A stretch of 7,145 bases of DNA, taken from positions 3,495-10,639 of the forward strand of contig JAPPFQ010000475.1 of the NCBI GenBank assembly GCA_028875135.1, written 5' to 3'. The notes beneath the pieces were generated by a model that saw nothing but the letters and a program-made list of their open reading frames with translations, was not told where the DNA came from and ran no database searches. The translations under genes and the position numbers were made by a program. Shown one piece after another: positions 1 to 4,749 of this stretch. The stretch comes from Acidobacteriota bacterium (GTDB taxonomy: Bacteria > Acidobacteriota > Terriglobia > Versatilivoradales > Versatilivoraceae). Positions within the stretch are counted from its first letter, which is position 1. Each line of letters opens with the position of its first letter.

Positions 1-2
1 AC

Positions 3-1970
3 CGCTCGCTGGAGGGGCCTCTGGAAGCATCGGCGGAGCTGTTGCGGCTCCGGCTGGGCCGCAAGGCCTCCGCCGAGATTGAAGGGAAACGAAAGAAGGT
101 CGTCCTGCGGCAGGGAGCAAAGGTGCGCGAGGGGCCCACAAGGAACCAGCGCTCGCTGCGGTTCGGGGAAGAGTCCTGGGCGGCGTTGCCCAGCCTCGAG
201 CTCGACACCGGCACGGCCTTTTCCATCGCCCTGTGGTACTACCAGCCCAAAGTGGTGGGGACTTTTGCCGTGATGGGTCAGTCCGACCCTGACGACCACT
301 CCCGCGGCTGGACCCTGATCAGCCGCTCGCGGCAACTCGTCCTCACCCTGACGGGAGAAAAGCCGGCCCCCGAGAAACCGGCCAGCTCGGTGCAGATCCG
401 TCCCATCAACACCCGGCGGCTGCCTCCGGGAGAGTGGACTCACATCGTATTGACCTACGATGGCTCGGGAGAGCGGGCCGGTCTGGCGCTCTACTGGAAC
501 GGCGAGACCATCGAATCCCAGGGCAGCGAGTATTTCACCCGGGTCGAGGGCAGTATCCGGAACGACCAGCCGCTCTATCTGGGCCGGGGCCTGACCAAGG
601 TCGGCGACCTCGCCGTTCCCGAGGTGAGCAGCTTTTCAGGGGGCGGCATCGCCGATCTCAGAATCTTCAATCGCGCGCTGTCGGCCCGGGAAGCCAGGGT
701 AGTTTCGCTCTGGCCCAGCCTGGAAGGCGCCGGCAACAAGAATGCCCAGGCGCTGACCCCCGAGGAGCGGTCGGCCTTGCGCCTCTACTACCTGGCTGTT
801 GAGGACGACCCCTATCGCCGCCTGATGACCCGTGCCCGGGAGATCGAGAAGGAGTGGCGGGAGGTGCGGCGGCGCGGCGGGATCACTCACGTCATGCAGG
901 AGAAAGCCGACAGCCAACCCGAGGCCCATGTTCTCTACCGCGGTCTCTATGATCAGCCGCGCGAACTGGTGAAGGCCCGGACGCCCTCGGCCCTGCACCC
1001 CATGCCGGCCTCCTGGCCCCGCAACCGGCTGGGGCTGGCCCGCTGGCTGGTGGATCCCTCCAATCCGCTGACGGCCCGGGTGGTGGTGAACCGCTACTGG
1101 CAGGAAGTGTTCGGAATTGGGCTGGTGGAAACCAGCGACGACTTCGGCTCCCAGGGAAGGCGGCCCTCCCATCCGGCCCTGCTGGACTGGCTGGCGGTGG
1201 AATTTCGCCGCTCGGACTGGGACATCAAGCGCTTCTTTCACACCCTGGTGACCTCGGCGACCTATCGCCAGGCGGCGGCGCTCACCCCCGGAAAGCTGGA
1301 GAAGGACCCCCGCAATCTGCTGCTGTCCCGCGGGCCCAGCTTCCGCATGGACGGCGAGATGATCCGGGACTACGCCCTGGCGGCCAGCGGACTGCTGGTT
1401 CGCAAGATCGGGGGTCCCAGCGTCAGGCCCTACCAGCCGGAAGGAGTCTGGAAGCGGGTGGCCATGCCCACCAGCAACACCCGGATCTACCAGCCGGACA
1501 GCGGCTCCAAGCTCTACCGCCGCAGCCTCTACACCTTCTGGAAACGCTCGGCGCCGCCGGCTTCCATGGAGATCTTCAACGCCCCTACCCGCGAGCACGC
1601 CACCGTGCGCCGGGAGCGGACCAATACGCCGCTGCAGGCGCTGGTCACCATGAACGACACCCAGTTCGTGGAAGCCGCCCGCTACCTGGCTCAGCGAGCC
1701 ATGCGCGACGCCGGAGCCGACTTTGACCGGCGCTTGGACTTCATCACCACCCGGCTGATGGCTCGCGAACTGAATGCGGTAGAACGGGCCGTGGCCCGCC
1801 GGACCTACCGGCAGTTTGTCGAGCATTACGGTTCAAACACTCGCGAGGCCGGGAAGCTGCTGGCAACCGGAGAGTCGGCGCCCGACGAGGCGCTGCCGCC
1901 GGCCGAGTCGGCCGCCTGGACCATGCTGACCAGCCAGTTGATGAACCTGGACGAGGTCCTGAACAAGTAG
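3..1970 (+). CDS. DUF1553 (PSD1) protein with LamG-like domain, C-terminal part
   Basis: The reading frame is open from the left edge, so this is the C-terminal 655 residues of a longer protein; a TTG at 42 is an internal codon, not a start. Family members usually run to about 900-1100 residues and begin with a signal peptide, a cytochrome-c-like PSCyt1 and a DUF1549 domain, all of which would lie upstream. From about 150 to 720 there is a concanavalin/LamG-type beta-sandwich (FSIALWYYQP, EWTHIVLTYDGS, LYWNGE, IADLRIFNRALSAREA). A charged linker containing HVLYRGLYDQP leads to the PSD1 domain at about 1005-1880, with RNRLGLARWLVDPSNPLTAR, VNRYWQEVFGIGLV, DDFGSQG, RTNTPLQALVTMNDTQFVEA. The LamG region probably binds carbohydrate or another surface ligand (inference). 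The catalytic role of DUF1553 proteins is unresolved. The gene is probably co-transcribed with the DUF1501 gene 73 nt downstream, the standard partner. Family assignment is firm; function is not. Confidence 0.93.
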   Translation, partial: RSLEGPLEASAELLRLRLGRKASAEIEGKRKKVVLRQGAKVREGPTRNQRSLRFGEESWAALPSLELDTGTAFSIALWYYQPKVVGTFAVMGQSDPDDHSRGWTLISRSRQLVLTLTGEKPAPEKPASSVQIRPINTRRLPPGEWTHIVLTYDGSGERAGLALYWNGETIESQGSEYFTRVEGSIRNDQPLYLGRGLTKVGDLAVPEVSSFSGGGIADLRIFNRALSAREARVVSLWPSLEGAGNKNAQALTPEERSALRLYYLAVEDDPYRRLMTRAREIEKEWREVRRRGGITHVMQEKADSQPEAHVLYRGLYDQPRELVKARTPSALHPMPASWPRNRLGLARWLVDPSNPLTARVVVNRYWQEVFGIGLVETSDDFGSQGRRPSHPALLDWLAVEFRRSDWDIKRFFHTLVTSATYRQAAALTPGKLEKDPRNLLLSRGPSFRMDGEMIRDYALAASGLLVRKIGGPSVRPYQPEGVWKRVAMPTSNTRIYQPDSGSKLYRRSLYTFWKRSAPPASMEIFNAPTREHATVRRERTNTPLQALVTMNDTQFVEAARYLAQRAMRDAGADFDRRLDFITTRLMARELNAVERAVARRTYRQFVEHYGSNTREAGKLLATGESAPDEALPPAESAAWTMLTSQLMNLDEVLNK

Positions 1971-1984
1971 GGGCGCGAGGGCGA

Positions 1985-2014
1985 CCGGAGCCCCGGGAGC
2001 CTCCCGGCCTCCGG
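1985..2014 (+). promoter_or_regulatory. GC-rich intercistronic stem-loop
   Basis: CCGGAG (1985-1990) pairs with CTCCGG (2009-2014). Inside it CCGGGA (1993-1998) pairs with TCCCGG (2002-2007) around a 3-nt loop, leaving a small 2x1 internal loop. No T-tract follows, so it does not look like a simple intrinsic terminator. It lies between the DUF1553 stop and the DUF1501 ribosome-binding site (GGAGG, 2031-2035), where such stems often stabilise mRNA or adjust relative expression of two genes in an operon. The pairing is directly visible; the function is inference. Confidence 0.5.
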
Positions 2015-2043
2015 ACCCCGTCATCGAATGGGAGGGATTCGAG

Positions 2044-3510
2044 ATGCATCCACACCAGGAAGCCATCCTGACGGAAACCAGGCGTCATTTCTTCCTTCGG
2101 GGAGCCAGGGGAATCGCCGGAATCGCCCTGGGCAGCCTTCTGGCCGAAGATCTCCTGGCCACCGGCAGCGGGGGCGATGCGGTTGGCGGGCTGGCCCACC
2201 TGCCGCACTTTGCCCCCAAGGCCAAGCGCTGCATCTACCTGCACATGATGGGGGCGCCGCCGCAGATGGACTTGTTGGACTATAAGCCCAAAATGAGGGA
2301 ATGGTACGACAAGGACCTCCCGGAGTCGGTGCGCCGCGGGCAGCGCCTGACCACCATGACCTCGGGCCAGGCGCGCTTTCCCATTGCCCCCTCCGTCTTT
2401 AGTTTCAAACAGCATGGCGGCAGCGGCGCCTGGATCTCCGAGCTGCTGCCCTACACGGCCCGGATGGTGGACGACATCGCCATCATCCGCTCCATGCACA
2501 CCGAGGCCATCAATCACGAGCCGGCCATCACCTTCATCCAGACGGGCCGGCAGATTCCCGGACGGCCCTGCATCGGCTCCTGGATCGCCTACGGTCTGGG
2601 AAGCATGAACCGGGACCTCCCCACCTTTGTGGTGATGAACGCCGAGAAGAGCCACCCCAAGGCAGGGGTTCAAGCCATCTCGGCCAAACTGTGGAGTTCG
2701 GGATTCCTGTCCCCGAAATACGCCGGCGTAGGGCTGCGCGGTGGGGACGAGCCCGTGCTCTATCTGAAGGATCCCGGGGGCGTTTCCCGAGAGGTGCGGC
2801 GCAAGATGCTGGACGGGCTCGGGGAACTCAACCGGATGCGGCACCAGGAAGTGGGGAACCCGGAAACCCTGGCCCGCATCGAGCAGTACGAGATGGCCTT
2901 CCGCATGCAGACCTCGGTGCCGGAGATGAGCGACCTTTCCGGCGAGCCGGAGAGCACCTTCAAGCGCTGGGGGGAGGAGGCCAGGCAGCCCGGCAAGTTC
3001 CAGAACGCAGCCCTGATGGCCCGCCGGTTGGTGGAGCGGGGCGTGCGCTTCGTGCAGATCTACCACCGCGGTTGGGACGTGCACTCCTCCGCGCCCGAAG
3101 TGCTCCCGGCTCAGGCCCGCGATGTCGACAAGGCTTCATGGGCCTTGATTCAGGATCTCAAGGAGCGGGGACTCTTCGAAGACACCCTGGTGATCTGGGG
3201 CGGGGAATTCGGCCGCACCATCTACTCCCAGGGTGAGTTGACACCCACCAACTACGGACGCGACCACCACCCCCGCTGCTACAGCCTGTGGATGGCCGGG
3301 GCCGGCGTCAAGGGCGGCGTGGTTCACGGGGAGACCGACGACTTCTCCTACAACATCGTCAAGGACCCCGTCCACATTCGGGACTACCAGGCCACCATCC
3401 TGCACCTGTTCGGCATCGACCACGAGCGCTTCACCTACCGCCACCAGGGCCTGGACGCCAAGCTCACCGGCGTCGAACCCGCCCGCGTGGTGAAAGCGCT
3501 GCTGGCCTGA
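2044..3510 (+). CDS. DUF1501 family protein, Tat-exported
   Basis: A complete 488-residue protein of about the usual length for DUF1501, a family with an alkaline-phosphatase/sulfatase-like fold. The ATG at 2044 follows GGAGG (2031-2035) with 8-nt spacing. The N-terminus has a twin-arginine signal, TRRHFFLRG at residues 12-20 followed by a hydrophobic stretch, so export folded to the periplasm is expected. Family landmarks appear in order: HMMGAPPQMDLLDYKP (67-82), SGAWISELLPYTA, SMHTEAINHEPAITF, GGEFGRT (386-392), GRDHHP (405-410), and the terminal YNIVKDPVHIRDYQATILHLFGID region. The Asp/His-rich motifs resemble metal-site residues of the alkaline-phosphatase superfamily, but I cannot prove that this copy is catalytic. 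It follows the DUF1553 gene on the same strand, a very common pairing that implies joint function, probably in extracytoplasmic glycan or sulfated-substrate handling (inference). Older annotations call such proteins 'sulfatase'; that is not justified from sequence alone. Confidence 0.95.
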   Translation: MHPHQEAILTETRRHFFLRGARGIAGIALGSLLAEDLLATGSGGDAVGGLAHLPHFAPKAKRCIYLHMMGAPPQMDLLDYKPKMREWYDKDLPESVRRGQRLTTMTSGQARFPIAPSVFSFKQHGGSGAWISELLPYTARMVDDIAIIRSMHTEAINHEPAITFIQTGRQIPGRPCIGSWIAYGLGSMNRDLPTFVVMNAEKSHPKAGVQAISAKLWSSGFLSPKYAGVGLRGGDEPVLYLKDPGGVSREVRRKMLDGLGELNRMRHQEVGNPETLARIEQYEMAFRMQTSVPEMSDLSGEPESTFKRWGEEARQPGKFQNAALMARRLVERGVRFVQIYHRGWDVHSSAPEVLPAQARDVDKASWALIQDLKERGLFEDTLVIWGGEFGRTIYSQGELTPTNYGRDHHPRCYSLWMAGAGVKGGVVHGETDDFSYNIVKDPVHIRDYQATILHLFGIDHERFTYRHQGLDAKLTGVEPARVVKALLA

Positions 3511-3520
3511 AATCCCTTTC

Positions 3521-4129
3521 TCACAACTCCCGGATCCCGATATTGCGGAAGTGCACCGGCGCCCCTTCCGACTGGAGACCGATCGGTCCCCGGCGGACGG
3601 GATAGGGGCCGCTCTCGCCGATGAAGACGCCGTTGAGGCTGGCGCCGATCACGCCGTCCCTCGAGGTGATCTCGAGCCGGTTCCATTCGGTGTGGGGCTT
3701 GCGGGCCCGGGTGCGCGCCTCCTCGTCGCCGTCGCTTCGGGGACCCTCGGCGCCCCCCAGGGGAAAGATCTGGGCCAGCCGCTGGTAGAGGCCCTGGACC
3801 TCCACGCAGGCCGGCCAGACCTTGTGCTCTCCGGAGATGTAGTGGAACACGCCACTGTTGCCGGCCTGCTCGGGGAAGCGGAACTCCAGCGTCAGAACGT
3901 AGTTGGAGTAGGACTTCCGGGAGCAGATGTACCCGTTGGGGGTGCCGGTGCACTTGAACACGCCGTCCTCGGCCCTCCACGAGGCCGGATCTCCAAAGGC
4001 AACGAAAAAGTCCTTCTCGAAGTCGTCCAGGGCGTCGACGGTGCCCGGCTGCTCCGTGGTGGACGAATGACAACCCAAGCCAAGCGAGAGGGCGGCAAGG
4101 GCCGCCAGGATGGGAATACGCGAGATCAT
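3521..4129 (-). CDS. DUF1080 / 3-keto-disaccharide hydrolase family lipoprotein
   Basis: A 202-residue protein on the minus strand. Its ATG (4127-4129) is preceded by GAGGAG with 5-nt spacing, which supports this start. The N-terminus (MISRIPILAALAALSLGLGC) is a short lipoprotein-type signal with the candidate lipidated cysteine at 20; Gly at -3 is atypical for a lipobox, so lipidation is likely but not certain. The rest is a single DUF1080 beta-jelly-roll domain: W51, LEFRFPEQAGNSGVFHY (81-97, NSG core), EVQ (110-112), EWNRLEI (148-154), LNG (165-167), GPIGLQ (181-186) and FRNIGIREL at the end. PF06439 members have been linked to cleavage of 3-keto-glycosides made by oxidoreductases; the substrate here is unknown. 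A charged insertion (about 127-143) precedes EWN. The stop lies 10 nt from that of the DUF1501 gene (convergent, no clear terminator between). It is divergent from the kinase gene. Confidence 0.92.
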   Translation of the reverse strand: MISRIPILAALAALSLGLGCHSSTTEQPGTVDALDDFEKDFFVAFGDPASWRAEDGVFKCTGTPNGYICSRKSYSNYVLTLEFRFPEQAGNSGVFHYISGEHKVWPACVEVQGLYQRLAQIFPLGGAEGPRSDGDEEARTRARKPHTEWNRLEITSRDGVIGASLNGVFIGESGPYPVRRGPIGLQSEGAPVHFRNIGIREL

Positions 4130-4172
4130 GGTATCTCCTCGACGAGTCCGTTACGATGGGCGAATGGCGTCC

Positions 4173-4178
4173 AGTATA
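4173..4178 (-). promoter_or_regulatory. possible -10 box for the DUF1080 gene
   Basis: Read on the minus strand this is TATACT, a 5/6 match to the sigma-70 -10 consensus. It would start transcription near 4166 and give a leader of about 37 nt containing the GAGGAG ribosome-binding site. No convincing -35 hexamer is seen about 17 nt upstream, so the call rests on the -10 and its position. Confidence 0.25.
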
Positions 4179-4219
4179 CCTGAAGCGACGGGGGATGCGG
4201 GTGGGTTCTCAATGATATG

Positions 4220-4228
4220 TGGTATACT
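4220..4228 (+). promoter_or_regulatory. possible extended -10 promoter reading towards the kinase gene
   Basis: TGGTATACT matches an extended -10 element (TGn followed by TATACT). Extended -10 promoters can work without a good -35, and none is evident here. A start near 4235 would give a leader of about 515 nt before the TTG at 4750, carrying the stem-loops and small ORF described below. A short palindrome, CAGTGACTG (4241-4249), lies just downstream of the expected start. Confidence 0.3.
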
Positions 4229-4324
4229 GTATTCTGCTGTCAGTGACTGGTGTTTGTCGGCTCCAGCCGTCCCCGGAGTGGCCGCACCTTTCGCCCTCTT
4301 TGCATTGAATCGTATCCGCGGGTT

Positions 4325-4342
4325 GGGTGAGCCGAGTCACCC
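4325..4342 (+). promoter_or_regulatory. stem-loop in the putative kinase leader
   Basis: GGGTGA (4325-4330) pairs perfectly with TCACCC (4337-4342) around a 6-nt loop. The CCCC at 4340-4343 could instead pair with GGGG at 4352-4355, so this hairpin and one that overlaps the downstream Shine-Dalgarno are mutually exclusive. Only the pairing is seen; there is no direct evidence of regulation. Confidence 0.35.
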
Positions 4343-4353
4343 CGTCCGGAAGG

Positions 4354-4379
4354 GGAGAAGGTTGATGCCGACCTCCTCC
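4354..4379 (+). promoter_or_regulatory. Shine-Dalgarno / anti-Shine-Dalgarno stem-loop
   Basis: GGAG (4354-4357) and AGGT (4359-4362) pair with CTCC (4376-4379) and ACCT (4371-4374), giving 8 bp with one A-C mismatch and an 8-nt loop. The 5' arm is the ribosome-binding site of the small ORF at 4365. The 3' arm, ACCTCC, matches the anti-Shine-Dalgarno sequence of 16S rRNA and could mask that site. The ATG lies in the loop. Confidence 0.35.
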
Positions 4380-4436
4380 AATCCTGAAACCAGCGTAATC
4401 CATCGGGTCCTGATGAACGGTTCCGGCTGGCAGTAA
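4365..4436 (+). CDS. possible 23-residue leader peptide
   Basis: The ORF starts with ATG at 4365 and stops with TAA at 4434-4436, encoding MPTSSNPETSVIHRVLMNGS followed by GWQ. It is preceded by a purine-rich GGGGAGAAGG (4352-4361), a plausible ribosome-binding site. The peptide has no transmembrane segment, no run of a single amino acid of the classic attenuation type and no family I recognise. The start lies in the loop of the SD-masking hairpin, and the stop lies in another potential stem (AGTAAT 4432-4437 with ATTACT 4447-4452), which suggests a translated leader rather than a functional protein. The frame continues upstream to a larger non-coding-looking ORF, so this may be chance. Confidence 0.2.
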   Translation: MPTSSNPETSVIHRVLMNGSGWQ

Positions 4437-4486
4437 TCCCTGTCACATTACTCGGTAACGAGTCCTTCCGGCCATTTCCGGGGACT
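4432..4486 (+). promoter_or_regulatory. three overlapping, partly exclusive stem-loops
   Basis: Hairpin 1 is AGTAAT (4432-4437) with ATTACT (4447-4452). Hairpin 2 is ACTCG (4450-4454), a GTAA tetraloop of the GNRA type, and CGAGT (4459-4463). Hairpin 3 is AGTCC (4461-4465) with GGACT (4482-4486), enclosing CCGG (4468-4471) with CCGG (4478-4481). Hairpins 1/2 and 2/3 share three bases each, so neighbours compete. This resembles the layout of an attenuator but has no terminal U-tract. Confidence 0.3.
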
Positions 4487-4512
4487 TCAGGTTTGCCCCA
4501 TCTGGTGTTTCC

Positions 4513-4527
4513 CGTTGTTCGACAACG
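4513..4527. promoter_or_regulatory. 15-nt palindrome, possible operator or hairpin
   Basis: CGTTGT (4513-4518) and ACAACG (4522-4527) are perfect inverted repeats with a TCG spacer. As DNA this has the shape of a dimeric regulator site; as RNA it would be a tight 6-bp stem. It lies about 235 nt upstream of the kinase start. No regulator can be assigned. Confidence 0.35.
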
Positions 4528-4572
4528 TTCCCCTGCTCCAATGAAAACAGGCTGGTTGCGCAGAAGATCTAC

Positions 4573-4615
4573 GTGTCAATAGTGTGAATACCTCTGCCGC
4601 TATTAGTGTTATTAT
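4573..4615 (+). promoter_or_regulatory. GTGTnAWT direct repeats with overlapping -10-like box
   Basis: GTGTCAAT (4573-4580) and GTGTGAAT (4582-4589) are tandem, differing at one base with a 9-nt period. A looser third copy, GTGTTATT, sits at 4606-4613 and overlaps TATTAT (4610-4615), a 5/6 match to a -10 box. OmpR/PhoB-type regulators bind tandem direct repeats, usually with 10-11 nt period, and the downstream gene encodes such a domain, so this is a candidate autoregulatory site. The 9-nt period is not standard and no -35 box is clear. Confidence 0.25.
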
Positions 4616-4706
4616 CATGAATTCATGGGTCTGGATTGCGAGGTTGGCGCCTGGCGAGCTTGGCCTGTCCGGACTCCGGCTTCTGCGTCGAGGCGTGGCG
4701 GGACGG

Positions 4707-4737
4707 CTTGAAGCCGGATTTGAATCCGGGGTTCAAG
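4707..4737 (+). promoter_or_regulatory. hairpin overlapping the kinase ribosome-binding site
   Basis: CTTGAA (4707-4712) pairs with TTCAAG (4732-4737), and CCGGAT (4714-4719) pairs with ATCCGG (4724-4729) around a TTGA loop, with a 1x2 internal loop between the two stems. The last three bases of the 3' arm, AAG, are the first three of the AAGGAGG Shine-Dalgarno. The structure would hide part of the ribosome-binding site when folded, which suggests translational control. The overlap is directly visible; the regulation is inference. Confidence 0.4.
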
Positions 4738-4741
4738 GAGG
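4735..4741 (+). promoter_or_regulatory. Shine-Dalgarno that fixes the kinase start at TTG 4750
   Basis: AAGGAGG is a full match to the anti-Shine-Dalgarno complement, with ideal 8-nt spacing (4742-4749) to an in-frame TTG at 4750. The earlier in-frame TTG at 4636 lacks a comparable site, and the first in-frame ATG (4771) has none nearby. Confidence 0.7.
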
Positions 4742-4749
4742 CTAGGGAA

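Larger units (their letters stand above)
4172..4229. repeat. 9-bp inverted repeat spanning the divergent promoter zone
   Basis: CAGTATACC (4172-4180) and GGTATACTG (4221-4229) are exact reverse complements separated by 40 nt. Each arm contains a TATACT hexamer pointing away from the centre. The arms could be two symmetric -10 regions, two half-sites of a looped operator, or chance: the GTATAC core is itself palindromic, which raises the likelihood of matching. Confidence 0.4.
4130..4749. other. 620-nt divergent intergenic region without a convincing large gene
   Basis: This stretch separates the minus-strand DUF1080 lipoprotein from the plus-strand kinase gene. It is visibly less GC-rich than the flanks, especially 4205-4250 and 4570-4625. 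No open frame in it has recognisable homology. The longest one (+ strand, ending at 4436) reads back into the DUF1080 gene and looks non-coding, although its last 23 codons follow a good Shine-Dalgarno. The region holds opposed TATACT boxes, several short stem-loops, a 15-nt palindrome at 4513-4527 and tandem GTGTnAWT repeats, each listed separately. I looked for a tRNA and for familiar riboswitch cores and saw none. Confidence 0.7.

Noticed and set aside
636..1826. 396-codon open frame on the minus strand
   Set aside because: It lies wholly within the DUF1553 gene on the opposite strand and has low-complexity shadow composition with no family resemblance.
1744..3084. 446-codon open frame on the minus strand
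   Set aside because: It is antisense to the well-supported DUF1553 end and DUF1501 gene, has Pro/Gly/His/Arg-rich shadow composition and shows no recognisable domain; GC-rich codons on the plus strand explain the lack of stops.
3505..3530. Bidirectional terminator between the convergent genes
   Set aside because: Only 10 nt separate the stop codons, and no stem-loop with a T-tract is visible there.
3551..4183. 210-codon open frame on the plus strand
   Set aside because: It is antisense to the DUF1080 lipoprotein gene, which has a family match, a signal peptide and a ribosome-binding site; this frame has none of these.
4110..4436. 108-codon open frame on the plus strand
   Set aside because: It starts inside the opposing DUF1080 gene, has no ribosome-binding site at its start and crosses the likely promoters. 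Only its last 23 codons, behind a separate Shine-Dalgarno, were kept as a low-confidence call.
4510..4545. tRNA-like T-arm (GTTCGAC followed by a CTCCA end)
   Set aside because: The flanking bases do not form a T stem, and no acceptor, D or anticodon arms fit upstream; the palindrome accounts for the resemblance.
4574..4579. Minus-strand TTGACA -35 box
   Set aside because: The hexamer is perfect when read on the minus strand, but no -10-like sequence occurs 16-18 nt downstream of it and no minus-strand gene lies close by.
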